The notes under the pieces: generated by a model
The model's input: the letters and a program-made list of their open reading frames with translations, nothing else
Told to the model about the DNA's origin: nothing
The model's database searches: none
Program-made: the position numbers and the translations under genes
Source of the DNA: Xylona heveae TC161
Lineage: Eukaryota > Ascomycota > Xylonomycetes > Xylonales > Xylonaceae
NCBI RefSeq assembly: GCF_001619985.1
Contig: NW_017264201.1
Coordinates: 434,001 to 498,000 of the forward strand
Direction: 5' to 3'
Length of the DNA: 64,000 nucleotides
Shown here: positions 50,170 to 62,769 of the stretch, in pieces
Layout: each line of letters starts with the position of its first letter
Numbering within the stretch: position 1 is the stretch's first letter

Positions 50170-53100
50170 TCAAGCATTCTTCTCGTGTTGGGTAGAAACA
50201 CGTTGAAGGGAAACAACTATGAATCTTGTTAGAGCAACTCTGCCGACGATATGACATTGGGGAGAAAAACTTACCGAAATCCTCCAACGACCGTTGTTTC
50301 TGATTCTTCTTCGGAGACTTCCCATGCATGAGGTTGTCGAAACCAACACTGTCCTGGAGGAGATAGTAAATGCCCCCGAGAACGCAGAAGACACCGAATG
50401 AGTAGATCCAAATACGGACAACGGCAACGATAGAGGTCTGGCCACCAATAAACCAGCCGAACAAGCAGAAGAACGTTGCGATAATGTCGACGACCAAGAT
50501 CGCTCCAGTCAGTTGCCATGATGGAATTGAAGACCAGAAGGGGCCATTTGCACGAGTAATGAAGATGAGCCAGTTCTCCGACAAAGATATTTGAAGAAAG
50601 AGGACTTCATCACGGACACCAAAGTTCTGGACAATACCACCGTAAACACCCTGGTGCGCTGCATTGCTGTTGTCCTGGTAAGGGAACATGGTTGTGAGAG
50701 CAATCCAGGTTCCAACAGCCAGCACCACTCCGAGCAACACAGACATGCCCCAGAGCTTGGGCAAATTCCACTTGACAGGGGTTTTGGAGAAGGGTGCATT
50801 ATCGTAAGCGATAGCCAACGTGGCAATATCTGCGAAGATGGCGATAAAGACGACCAGTTCCAAGTTCAATGAGTGATTCAGAATAGCAATCCACAGGCCA
50901 AGGAAAATCTCCAAATGCAGTGATAGCGCAATGCGGTACACGACGTAGGCGTACATTCGGTGAAAGATCTGTCTGGAGGTTTTCAAGGCGTCAATGATCG
51001 CAGACAAGCCTGGAGCTAAGAAGACAATATCAGCGGCTGAACGTGCGGCATCAGAAGCTCCCTCGACGGCAATTCCAGTATCGGCCTTTTTCAACGATGG
51101 GGCATCATTGACACCATCTCCAGTCATTGCTACCAGGTAACCACGCTGTTGAAGGATCTCGACGACATTGTATTTATGCTGAGGGAAGACTTCGGCAAAA
51201 CCATCCGCGGCTTCGACAAAGTCATACACTTCAGAACCAGGCATCTCACCGCCGCCGCCGAGGCCAAGGCGCTCTGCGTTATACACATTAGTACCGAGGC
51301 CGAGCTGACGCGAAGTTTCACGGGCGATGCCAACCGCATCACCAGTGAGCATCTTAATTGAAAGACCAAGGGTCTTGGCTTCATTGATGGTTCTAGCTGT
51401 ATCGTGACGCGGAGGATCAGCACAAGGCATGATTCCAAGAATCTCCCAAGAGCCTTCGCCCCGCTTTCGAGCGACACCAAGGGAGCGGAAACCTCTCGTG
51501 GCGAATTCGGCGACCTTATTCTTGTATGCTTGATCAATCTCCTCTGGGATAGGGTGATCCTCTTCCACTGTTTTGAGTACGAACAGCGGGGCACCTTTTA
51601 CGCAAATGATGCGCTCGCCTTGAGGAGATTCAACAACTGCGCTGACCTTCTTGGATACCGGGTCAAATGGATGAAATTCGAGAACCCTGTACTTCGACAG
51701 GACACCCTTGGCGCGAGGGTAGTAACGAAGAGATTTCAGGAAGGCTTTATCAATAGCATCGATACCTTTCTTCTTGCGTGATGCTGCAAGACAAGCCGTG
51801 AGCATGAGGTCCTCGGGCTCGACGCCAGCGACAGTGAAAGGCTCAGCGAGGGATAGTTTATTCTTTGTCAATGTACCCGTCCTAGACTTCATGTCAGCTC
51901 TGCATTATGATTAGCGGTCTCAGTTGTTCTTACTTGTCAGAGCAGAGAATCTCAACGCCTGCCAGGGACTCAATAGCAGAAAGTTTTTGCACGATGGCCT
52001 TCTTCTTGGCCAGATATGCCGCGCCGACGGCCATTGTGGTTGTAACTACTGCTGGAAGACCGACAGGGACACCAATAATGGTGATAGCAAGGGTATATTC
52101 GAGGATTCTAACGATGGAATTGTTTCGATAGAATGAGGACACCCAAACGATCAAAAGGGTGAAAATGACCAAGATAAGGAGGACAGTACCGATGCCGTTG
52201 AGAACCTCTGTGAAGTGGCCAGTTCCACCAGATGCAGCGCTGACAAGAGCAGCGGCGCGGCCGACGAAAGTACTATCACCTGTAGCGGTGATAACCATGA
52301 ACGCTTCACCACGTTTGACGGCCGAGGAGGCATAGCAAGTGTCGCCAAGATGTTTGTCAACTGCAAGCGACTCTCCTGTAATAGCTGACTGGTCCACTTG
52401 AAGGAAGGCGTCTTCGGTAACGATGCGACCATCAGCGGGAATGATTGTTCCCTGCAGAATTGAGCTGTCATTCATCAGTCCTTCATGGGGGTTTCGAGAA
52501 TAAATCTTACCTCTTCAATTTGAAGAATATCACCTGGAACGACCTCGGGAGCTTCGACCTCTTGAAGGCGGCCATTTCTTAGCACGACAGCCTTGAGGGC
52601 CAAGGTTTTCTTGAGCTCATCCACAATAGATCCCGCTTGGAATTCCTGAACAAAGCCGACCGTGGCATTTAGCAAAAGAAGGGCGCAGATGACACCAAAG
52701 TCAACCCAATCTTGCAGACCTGCTGCGAGAACGGCAGCGGCCTACCCATATATGTTAGTAACAGCAACAATCCCGAGGCGTGTATACAACCCGCCGCCGG
52801 GCAATCGCGAGTAGCTCACCTCCATGACAAACTGAATCGGTCCGACAAAATAACCCAAGAATTTTAAAATCAGGTTTTCTTTCTCTTCCTTCATCTGATT
52901 CAGACCGAACTTTTTACGTCGAGTGAGCACTTCCTGGTCAGATAGACCTTGGCGAGTATCCGTTTGAAGTAGCTCTTCAGATACAGGTCGAGCTCCACCG
53001 GCGGCAACGTCCTCGCCTTCCTCTTCCTCCTCTTGGTGCTCGTCTTGAGACTCGAGCTCGTCAATGAGGGCGTCCATATCCTCCTCCTCCTCTTCCTCGT

Positions 53101-53299
53101 CACCGGGCTCCTGCTTTTGAGGAGTGGTACCAGGGGCGTCATTTTGGCTTTGATAATGGCCAGCCTTCTCGGGATCATGTTGACCATCGAGGCGGCCCGA
53201 AGGCACATTAGTGCCGAGATGGTTCGGTGGGGTCGCGTCGGAACTGGCGTTAGACGAGTCCCCACCAGCGGGGTGAGCCCCGGTCGGATTGTCAGCCAT
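50170..53299 (-). CDS. PMA1: Plasma-membrane H+-transporting P-type ATPase
   Basis: Five exons: 53299-52820, 52741-52511, 52451-51934, 51881-50275 and 50216-50170, giving 960 residues. The N-terminus is unusually acidic and Pro/Ser-rich, with a Glu run and [12 protein letters not shown] (about 70-90). P-type motifs follow: the ITGES actuator loop (about 261-265), the phosphorylation site [12 protein letters not shown] (Asp about 409, split by an intron), [19 protein letters not shown] and [16 protein letters not shown] (about 662). Ten transmembrane helices are expected for P3A pumps. The last exon encodes [14 protein letters not shown], the regulatory C-terminus whose Ser-Thr pair is phosphorylated on glucose activation in yeast Pma1. 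It pumps protons out of the cell and energises nutrient uptake. A 58-nt intron immediately precedes this regulatory tail. Confidence 0.96.
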
Positions 53300-54198
53300 G
53301 GGGATGGATGATCAATGCGCGAGACGTCTGCGTGATGTGGGGCGCAAAGGACAATCAAGGATGAAGAAAACAAGAATCAACCAACAGGTCACTGGAAAAG
53401 GGAAGAGATAGAGGGAATTTGTTCAGCGATAGAATTTTTAAGGCAGTGTGGGAACGTAGAACGTTGTTTGTTTTGGGGAAATTCGCTGCTCTGTTGACAA
53501 TGTCCGCAAGCGAGCTCGGTCCTGGCTCGACTTGAGCTTATTCTGGTAGCTCTACTCACGAGCGACTGTGCACTGTTTTGTGCAAAGGCAATTGAGACCG
53601 CGCACTCAGCGTGCTTGCAGCGATGAGCAGTGGAGAACCCCACGAGCTGTAGAAAGAGGTTGAGGGTTAAACAACAAAGAAGAACGGCACGAAGGATGGA
53701 TGAGGGAGGAGGGAAAAGGAAAGAAGGAAGGACGGGGAGCGACAAGACTGAGGATATATTCCTGAGGAGGGGAAGCAGTCGGTATATGAACGAACACTAG
53801 CGACTAGACCTATGCGGGACAACCGTCTCGCGGGGAGAGGATTTAGGCTTAGAAAACGTCCAATGACAACGAATGAGAATGTTCCGTTGTCCGGACGGGC
53901 GCTCATAGATGGCGTAGGAACCGACTGAGGACAAATTTGGGAAAGGTAGAGGAGGGGGGTTGCTCTTTCCTTTGGAGAGTTTCCGACCAAGCTGGTCCGC
54001 TGTCCCAAATGCGGATAGCTAAAGCTATATGCCAGATACGTAGTGCTGCCCTTACGGTATGACAATAGTAGCTGCTTGTCCCGTACAGTACCTCTTTCAG
54101 CAACCTTACGATGGAACACGTTGCTCTCAGACGATTGATTAAGTCAGACATAGTCATCATAAACGAAAATGCCCCTGATCTCAGAAACAAGGGAAATA

Positions 54199-54396
54199 TT
54201 ATTGCACTGTAGCTGCCTTGGCCTTCACCAACCCTTCTTCTTGGCCGACTTTGCGCCGAGTTACCTGTTTTCCTTCAGCTGGGCGGCCGAGACTGGACCG
54301 GCAAAAGAGCAAGTCTCCTCTACGTATTGCAGCAGACAATGCTTGTGATGTAGTATCATTGTTCTGCAAATATACTGGTATCATCCAACATGGCAA
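54199..54396 (-). CDS. Possible C-terminal exon of a small unidentified protein
   Basis: A minus frame ends at TAA (54199-54201) with protein-like, basic composition: ALSAAIRRGDLLFCRSSLGR then GKQVTRRKVGQEEGLVKAKA. An upstream minus frame at 54432-54704 ends in MAASTTIDCENKFYDDQHA and could be a preceding exon, but I could not define a splice junction. No family is recognised. It may be a short gene or chance. Confidence 0.25.
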   Translation of the reverse strand: MPCWMIPVYLQNNDTTSQALSAAIRRGDLLFCRSSLGRPAEGKQVTRRKVGQEEGLVKAKAATVQ

Positions 54397-56477
54397 AGTC
54401 TACAGCTTCGACAAAAGTTTCAAGCAGAAGTTCATGCATGTTGATCATCGTAGAATTTGTTTTCACAATCGATGGTTGTCGAGGCCGCCATGACAACGCA
54501 GGGAATGCTACAAATAGCGGAACTTGATGCAAGTCTCACCAAAGTACCCGAGACTTTCCCCCTAAAAAATCCTAAGACGATTTTCTCGTTAAAGGGCCAT
54601 GAGGCAAATGGCTCAGTAGCATCGATGACCCCCTGGTTGGCACCGCATACCTTGGCCGTTGACCGGCAGCTTGATCTCCTTCCCTGTCGCCCCCAGAAAG
54701 TCATCTTGCAAATGTCTCGATCCCCAAAATGCCGTGACGACTCATCTGCTCAAAATAGTCTAAGAAAGATGCCTGCTCTAGTTCTGATTTAATAACTTGG
54801 ATTTGGAAGATGGTAGAGCGTATCTTTTGCTCACTTTGCTTTCAATCTAGACACTCATGTTTGGTAAAAAAAAGCTAATTCGTAGTACTCAAATTTGGGG
54901 ATCTGTGAAACATCTCCGGAAATACGTAAGTAGATCCGAATTTGAGATAGTCAGCTTTTTGACGAGGTCGCAAAGGTTTGTAGAATTGAGGGATCCAGAT
55001 TCTTAGAGATGGGCAGTGACAGGTCGACAGTCTTGTCTTCCCTGAACCGGAAGCTGTCCATTGTGTAGGTTCGTATAGTGGAAACCTCCCTACCTATCTA
55101 CCTACCTTACATCAATGGGGCCGCTAGGTGAAACTTTTCTACCGTAGTATGGCTTGACGATAACCTTACGTGGGGGTGTTTGGAACACAGACCAAGCTGG
55201 TGTGCATGATACGACGTCGACCAAATGGCACCGCTCGCCCCGCTAGCACAAAGCGATCGAAAAGCCCACCCTTGCACAGCGGCTCGTGCATTTGGTGCAT
55301 TGATGTGCGTCCACTAGTAGCTCTGGCAACCAATCATGGATGCTGATAGAGCCACAGATGTCGAATAAGAATTTCTCCAACCACCCTACCACAACCCTTT
55401 GACACATTTTGTGTAAGCAAAGCAACGGCAAATCTCAGTCGCTTGTGATGGAAAACGCCAGCTCTTCACAGCAAGAAGCCTCAGCGGGCGCTGACCCTGT
55501 TTGGCTAGGCGATGTCTTCTCAAGTCAGTGGCTGCAAGACACTCACGTCACCACCGCGTCGTTTAATAATTATTACGTGTCGGCTCGAGCCTCATAATGC
55601 TCTTTTACCACCCTACAGTAAAGGAGACGTCCAGTACTATAATATGGGGGAATAGGTCGCATAGCAGCCTACAGTACTGGTTGTTCCCTAATATGATCGT
55701 CGGCCCCGGGGTTTTACTCCGCACCTTTATCCGCACATTCGTCTCCACAATTTAAAAGATTTATCGTCTGGGGATGAACCTTTGGGGCAGTTTCGGTGGT
55801 GGGGGATCGGCTCGACATCCCCCTCCTCCCGCCCAAGCAAGGTTTTCCCGAAGATCGCGGAAGTTTAGTACGCTTAGCGAGAAAACTGATCTTCCGCACC
55901 AAGCCAACGGGTAGAAGGGTTGATAATGCGTTTTCAGATGGAAAGGGTCTTGAACGCGAGCAAGTCCAAGCGAAATGGAGCACAAAAACTCCTCCATTGC
56001 AAAGGTTTTCGCCTAAAAAAAAAAGAAAAGAAAAGAAAAAAGGACAAAAACAAGACGATAGTGATTAAGAAAACCGATCGTGAGCGAATGATAGGTATGG
56101 CGAGTGAACACCGCAAAGTAGACGACCAAAAGGTTAGTAGAGTGAGTTAACTTATAGATGAAAACATACCGAAATTTTTTCTTTAATTATTTACTAATTT
56201 GATCAAAGTAAAATTTCATTTCACTCGGAAATTTAGACCACGTCTGGCTTGAGATAGCTATTGCTGATAAGACACTAAAATTTTCACCAGAGATCATCAA
56301 TCTTCCGAGGCTAACACACGGTAGTCTCGTGCTATGTTACGACGTAAGGGGAAGTAACTTATCTCACTGAATCAATCGTGAGACAAGAGTCATTAAATTT
56401 AAATATTCTTATAATAACACAAGTATTCTCACTCCTTTTTTTTTTCGCCCAGCAAACAGTTGTAAATCAACGCAGAG

Positions 56478-56559
56478 CTAGTAAATGCCGGATTTCAGGT
56501 TGAATCTGTAGGAAACGCCAGCAGTGAAGTAGAAGAGCAAAATAAGAAGCCAAATCCCA
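56478..56559 (-). CDS. Possible terminal exon of a small membrane protein
   Basis: After an acceptor AG at 56560-56561 the minus strand reads GIWLLILLFYFTAGVSYRFN plus LKSGIY and a TAG stop (56478-56480), which looks like a final transmembrane helix with a short tail. A hydrophobic frame upstream (AMIFGWVSFAWSSLAFIIL, about 56605-56665) could be another helix of the same protein, separated by an intron at about 56560-56600. No family is recognised and the start codon is not located. Confidence 0.25.
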
Positions 56560-56975
56560 CTATGTTAGATATCTAGAAGCGAAGTTAAGAGGAAAGATTG
56601 AAGGCTCTATGATCAAGTATTATGAAAGCCAGGGAACTCCAAGCGAACGAAACCCATCCAAAGATCATTGCTCGTTCAGGATAGACGCAGCTTGACCGAA
56701 ATGTTCGAGAGAAGAGACACATACGAAGAGAACCTAATACATTTCCTGCAAATACCAGAGACACCGATAGGACGCACAGCTGAACCTGAGATTTAATCAC
56801 GGAAAATAAGGACGACGCTTTTGGTTTGAATAGAACGGTCGAGAAGGAAAGAAAAGAGGCCGAGTCAGTGTTGAGTGATCAACTGTTTGATGATAGGCTA
56901 ACCAAGCCAATTGAGAGCAATCATGAATGGATTCTCAAAATTGTTGGCCCGACTTAGTTTCATCAAAAGAAGGGA

Positions 56976-59632
56976 TTAGCTGCTGTGCCCCGGAGGCGGA
57001 GGTTGCGAAGGTGCAGCACCAGGCAACATAAACCCAGGAGGAAGCATGGGCATGCCTCCTGGGATACTGGGAAATTGAAAACCGAAACCAGGGACAGCTG
57101 GGGGCACGCCGATAGCATTGGGATTGGAATCCCGGTCTGAGCCGTCGTGACGATCATTGCGACGGTATCTTGAAGTGTTATCCTGAAGAGATCTACTTGA
57201 GCGAGGACCATTCTTCCCTCCCTGGTCGGTAGCCATTCGTCGGCTGATTGCTGTAGGGGACGGTTAGTCAAATAAATTGGTTTTCCTGGATTGTAGACGC
57301 ACCTTTAGATGAGACACCTGCACCAATTTCAATATCAGGCTCCTCAACGGATAAGCCACCCTCGATTTGCTTCCCTCCAGATCCACCATATTCAGCAGTA
57401 AGCATCCATTTTCGATCAGCATCGGTCAATCGATCGATGGGTATCACACTGATTCCACTTTGATAATCGCTGCAGTCACGTGGTCCAAATCCGACTCCCC
57501 AGCGAGTCTTTTCAAGTCAGCAATGCACTAAAACATGTTGCGATTCTTAAAACTTACCCGTAACTGCATTTCAGTTGATTTGAAATGTTCCATGCCCTCT
57601 TTCGCAGCTACGGCGTCTCTACGCGAAAACATCTTGACAAAGGCATGCCGTTTGTCGGTATTCACAATACAGGTCTGTACTTGACCAAACTTGGAGAACA
57701 CTTCACGAAGTTCGCGCTCAGAACACCTAGAGTTTGTTAGATAGTAATTTTATATCCGTACAGGGATTACTTACGTAACGCCGCCAACAAAGAGGGTTCT
57801 GCTAAGAACTTATAAAACAATCAGCTTCTTTGTTCAAGATGCAATACCAGACATTCTTTACCTTTGATGTTGCCTTGTCCTATCGTGTAGTCGTAGTCGA
57901 CCCATTTTGGCATATTTGGCGGCGGAGCGTCAAATGGCCGAGAAGGACTAGGACTGCGATGCTGTCGAACAGACGGGGGACTACGTTGCCGATAGTCATT
58001 GCCTCTACCACGACCGCTCTTAATGCGGCCTCGTCGGTCATAGTTGTCACCCCGCTGAGCATTACGGGCAGGTGAATCTCCACTGTATTCGCCATATACG
58101 GGGCTGTCCCGGCGTCGAGGAGGAGTCTCGCGACTGCGGCCCCAGTCGACAGGTGACCGGGACCGAGAGCGACGATACTGATGGTCAGGTGTGCGAATGT
58201 GAGTCTCAGCTACGCCGTTCCGATCACGTGACACCATGTCATTCCTTCCCCCCCAAGCATTCGGATCAACTGCTTGAGGCCATGCATTAGGGGCAACATT
58301 ACTGGCTGCTGGTACTGGAGTAGCAGAGACTGCAGCAGCAGCAGCACCTTGATTGAGAGCACCCAAAATCGGGCCCCACTGCTCTTGAGGGATACCTGCT
58401 TGTGCGAGTCCTTGGAGAAGCATCAACTGCTGCTGCAAAATATCAGACCCCCCGCCTGGATTTGCTGCAGGAAGCATAGTTGCTAAAGCTGCGAGGGGAT
58501 TAGGTGCCGCAGTAGCAGGGACCTGAGAAGTACTATTCAATGCCGGAAATTGTGGTGCAGTTACTTGGCCGCTCGTAGGCATGTTTACAGGTGGTGCGAT
58601 CGGCGGCAACGGAGCCTGAGTTACGGACGAAGACACTTGGTGCGGAACTGCATTCTGTGCATTGGTTACATTATTTGAACTATCCTGTGGCGGAAAAGGT
58701 GTCGTTGAAGATGCCGCTGGGGTCTGTTTAGCCATATTTGCCAGTGCTGCCAATATAGCAGAGGTGTTTGGTGCCGAAGCTGCTTGCGTTTGTTGCTGAT
58801 GAGGCTGTGCTTGTTGCAAATTGAGGGATTGCTGCAGGTCCCGGGGCGGCGATCCTTCGGGCGTTGTTGATTGCACCACTACAAGATAATATTTATCAGA
58901 CTTCGGGGTTCATCAAGCACGAAAAGAATTTATGAGTTCTTACTTTGTGGAAGCGGGGCGTTGAGCTTGTCTTTGAAAGACAAAAGCATTTGTGCCGGAA
59001 AAGTATTTCCACGCTCCCAAATGTCAACGAGCTTCTTTATTTTCTCCTGTACACGCATGGGAATGAGTAAGTTGGGCTCATCAAATTGAAAAGGCACTGG
59101 GTAGTCAACTGCAGCAGAAAGCCTATCCTCGAGGTGCTCTTTGCGCGTATCCTCGCAACAAAACGCTCGGCCTTTTGAGCAATACATTAAATAGCGTACC
59201 TTTTGGTCATCGGGCGCAGATTGTATGATATCAGTCATCAGCACGGGAAGCAGTTCCGTTACTCTATTGACACCAGCAGCGAAGGTGCCATCTGGTACGG
59301 TATTGCCAAATGCCTCGCCGGACTTTCTTGCCTGGTCTACCCACTGTCGGGTTACAGAATCTACGACGTAAAGCACGCCTAACTTGTGTGTTCCAGGTGT
59401 TTTCTTGAAATGTGTGTAGAGTTTCTGGACGATTACGGACTCGGACTATAGATCAAAGACCAGTTTAGCTTGTGGTATAAACATGCTTTGCAGAACAAAT
59501 ATCTCTTACCTGAACATTCGTGACACAGAGGGCCGTTATACTGTTTATCTTTGATCCAGACACTCCAGGAGGTTTCAATGATTGCATATAATGAAGAGCT
59601 GCATCCAGCTCTGTTAAGACTGTTGACGACAT
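56976..59632 (-). CDS. NRD1: Nrd1/Seb1-type transcription termination factor (CID + RRM)
   Basis: Seven exons: 59632-59510, 59445-58944, 58878-57862, 57808-57775, 57726-57558, 57507-57303 and 57250-56976, giving 774 residues with all phases closed. The N-terminal about 150 residues form a Pol II CTD-interacting domain (SKINSITALCVTNVQ, VVDSVTRQWVDQARK). A Gln/Pro/Ala-rich linker and an RS-rich stretch (about 400-520) follow. Then comes an RRM with RNP2 TLFVGGVT and RNP1 KRHAFVKM (about 552-620), and the family-specific WGVGFGPRDCSDYQ and TADRKWML-like segment. The C-terminus is Pro/Gly-rich. Nrd1 (S. cerevisiae) and Seb1 (S. pombe) read the CTD phosphorylation state and GUA-type RNA motifs to couple Pol II termination and 3' processing. 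One exon is only 34 nt and carries RNP2. Confidence 0.9.
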
Positions 59633-60847
59633 GATTGGTCCACTCAAAAAAGAGATTATCTCTCAACTCATCAAAGTTCAAATGCGAATGGCTCAACAAA
59701 GGTCTTAATGCGATACGCGGTTCGTGGCTGTATCAGAGCCGCGTACGCAAGTCTTTGGGAAGGTGTAATCGCAAGTGGAGTGTAAAATATTCAGCAGTGC
59801 TTGAGCTACTGCACTCTCGCGCGATCGTGTCACCAACGTCGAAAATCCACACTGCAGTGGCTACAAGTTATTCGCGCGACTCCAGCCTCAGAGAGCGAGA
59901 GGTGGACGGCTAGCGAGTATCCTTTACTTGTCTTCAATACGTGCAATGTTAGATTAGACTCTATCGAGATAAAGCGGCAAATATATGCTGGTACGGCTGA
60001 TGAGAGGGGAGAGTCGGCTGGAGGATTGCAATCAGGTAGGGTTGGTTTATAAGGCGAAGAACCTTGAAGCGAAGTGTCCGAAAGCGACTACAATCACGTG
60101 ATGTGAATGCCCGCAACAATAGGCGATGTGTAAAATTACTCCATTTTTGTGCCTTGAGCGAAGGGAGCGAACAATCCGACGAAGATATTCGGAAACCCCG
60201 TTGCTTCTGAACAATTCCGGGTTTGATTCAAAGACTTTGTTTCTGAGCATAAACTGAGGAAACACGCCCAAGTATACCTATTTTACCCTCAATGAAAAGC
60301 ACGTGATCTCATGATTTGACTTCCCTTACTCCGTAATTCATCTTCACCAATGCATGCGGGCACTTTAAGCGGGATACGGAGTATGGAGCGAGGTTCAAGC
60401 TCGGCATTCCTTCACTTAGTAACTCTGCGGCGTCAGAGCACATGTTCACGGCGTACTTATTTGGAAATTGAAATACTTCATGAATTTTTGGGTTTCCTGT
60501 CTCCATTAATGCATGGCAGGAAATGGCAGTGAAAAGAATGTTGGGAATATGCTTCATATTTGTAGATGCTGATATCGTTTATTTTCAGCTTTCGCCAGCA
60601 GAATGGGAGACTGTTTCGGGGTGGTTCTCCCCATCGTGCTCCGCTACAGCATTCCGCCCAGGCCTATTATTGGTGGACCAGTAATGGCTGGGGCTTCGTT
60701 AAAGACGTCAGGGAGGGTTGCCGAGAGAGGTCCTCCAGTCCTCCGTGGAGCTCCACTAGTTGCGCCCGCGACTAATTCCACCCTCTTCCTGCTAGACACT
60801 TCCTTCTGCGAGCTCTCATCAATCCAACTCCCCATTAGCTGTAAGCC
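59633..60847. promoter_or_regulatory. Divergent intergenic region between NRD1-like gene and citrate synthase
   Basis: 1.2 kb with both promoters. Two inverted copies of a 9-bp word, TACTCCGTA (60327-60335) and TACGGAGTA (60375-60383), sit 39 bp apart. A CACGTGA word lies at about 60094-60100 (ATCACGTGATG) and another at 60300-60307 (GCACGTGATC). The last 250 bp before the citA ATG is GC-rich with open frames that are probably 5' leader. Confidence 0.5.
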
Positions 60848-62769
60848 ATGGCTTCATCAATGCGTATCAGCTCAAACATCCTCCGGTCTCCTGTGACCGC
60901 TCGCGCTCTCCCTGCGCGATCGGTGGCCTTCAATGGCGCTCGGTGCTACTCCTCTGCGAAGGCCAAGGTTAGTTTTTCAACGTCACGGGTCTTTCGGCAT
61001 CGATCGGTTACTAACAGAAATTGCCTCTGTAGTCTCTGAAAGACACCTTTGCTGAGAAGGTGCCCGAGGAGATTGAGAAAGTCAAGAAGCTGAGAAAGTA
61101 AGTGTTAATTCTGTCACTCTTCTGGGCTGAGCTGTGCACTCACATCGATCTGTAGGGAGTTCGGTTCGAAGGTTATCGGCGAGGTCACCCTCGACCAGGT
61201 TTACGGCGGTGCTCGTGGTATTAAATCCCTTGTCTGGGAGGTGAGGATGGAATTTTTCCTGATCAATTGCTCAGTAATTGGTTTTGCCTAACCTTTTATA
61301 ATAGGGCTCGGTGCTTGACTCCGAGGAGGGAATTCGTTTCCGTGGCAAGACGGTCAGTAGCTGCCTTTCGGTTTGTTTTCGCGCTCGTCATATGCTGAGT
61401 AGTACTTTAGATTCCTGAATGCTCGGAGCTCCTTCCTAAGGCCCCTGGTGGCGAGGAGCCTCTCCCTGAAGGTCAGTACGCCGGCATTGAATCGTTCCGA
61501 GTGAAATGTCCCTAACCGGTTCCAGGTCTGTTCTGGCTGCTCTTGACCGGCGAAGTCCCCACTGAGCAGCAAGTTCGCGATCTTTCTGCCGAATGGGCTG
61601 CCCGCTCAGATGTTCCCAAGTTCATCGAGGAACTTATCGACCGCTGCCCGAGTGACCTTCACCCCATGGCGCAGTTCTCTCTTGCTGTGACCGCTCTTGA
61701 GCATGAGTCTGCTTTTGCTAAGGCTTATGCCAAGGGTATTAATAAGAAAGACTATTGGTCCTACACTTTTGAGGACTCTATGGACGTCATTGCCAAGCTT
61801 CCGACTATTGCGGCCAAGATCTACCGCAACGTCTTCAAGGACGGCAAGGTCGCCGCTGTCCAGAAGGACAAGGACTACAGTTTCAACTTTGCCAACCAGC
61901 TTGGTTTCGGCGAGAATAAGGACTTTGTTGAACTGATGAGACTCTATCTCACTATTCACTCTGATCATGAGGGTGGAAATGTTAGCGCTCACACCACACA
62001 CCTTGTCGGCAGTGCTCTGAGCTCTCCCATGTTGTCCCTCGCCGCTGGCTTGAACGGTTTGGCTGGCCCTCTTCACGGACTGTAAGATTGTTGCGGCGAG
62101 ATTATATTTGACTTTTCACTAATTTTATTTTTAGCGCCAACCAGGAGGTCCTTGGCTGGCTCCAAAAGATGAAGAAGGCCATTGGCAACGATCTCAGCGA
62201 TGAGGCCATCAAGAACTACCTCTGGAGCACTCTGAATGCTGGCCAAGTCGTTCCTGGCTACGGCCATGCCGTCCTCCGCAAGACTGACCCTCGCTACGTC
62301 GCCCAGCGCGAGTTCGCACTCCGCAAGATGCCTGATGACCCCATGTTCAAGCTGGTCAGCCAGGTCTACAAGATCGCCCCTGGTGTTCTTACCGAGCACG
62401 GCAAGGTACGTATCATTTGATACCGCATACGTCTTCCCTACCTCCAAATCCCTTATGAGGATTGCGACCACTTCTCTCCCTACGTCACAAGCTATGACCT
62501 GCTTTCTTGATATTTATTTGCATTACTAACATTTTGATACTCTGTTGCAGACCAAGAACCCATGGCCTAATGTCGACTCTCACTCGGGAGTCCTTCTGCA
62601 ATACTACGGTTTGACGGAAGCCAACTACTACACCGTTCTTTTCGGTGTCTCCCGAGCCCTCGGTGTTCTGCCCCAGCTTATCATTGATCGTGCTCTGGGT
62701 GCCCCGATCGAGAGACCCAAGTCCTTCAGCACTGAGGCCTGGGCCAAGCTCGTTGGTGCTAAGCTCTAA
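60848..62769 (+). CDS. citA: Citrate synthase, mitochondrial
   Basis: Eight exons: 60848-60967, 61033-61097, 61156-61240, 61305-61352, 61411-61471, 61526-62081, 62135-62405 and 62551-62769, giving 474 residues, the usual size for Aspergillus CitA. The first about 35 residues ([14 protein letters not shown], Arg/Ser-rich, no acids) form a mitochondrial presequence. Catalytic landmarks are present: GPLHGLANQEV (His about 310), [15 protein letters not shown] (His about 355) and [10 protein letters not shown] (Asp about 411). It condenses acetyl-CoA and oxaloacetate to citrate in the first step of the TCA cycle in the matrix. The early part is cut by five short introns, as in other Eurotiales citA genes. 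The absence of a C-terminal SKL/AKL fits the mitochondrial rather than the peroxisomal isoform, although it ends in GAKL. Confidence 0.96.

Larger units (their letters stand above)
53300..56975. promoter_or_regulatory. 3.7-kb intergenic region: PMA1 promoter and further flanks
   Basis: The first 0.6-0.9 kb is probably the long 5' UTR and promoter of PMA1, with pyrimidine-rich sequence on the coding strand (plus-strand GGAAGGAAAAGGAAAG-type tracts at 53700-53740). At 55080-55110 there is a CCTACC/CTACCTAC tract. At 56018-56052 there is an AAAAG-type purine tract. No large gene was found; two weak minus-strand candidates are listed separately. For so large a gap in a dense region, an unrecognised short or non-coding transcript is possible. 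Confidence 0.45.
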
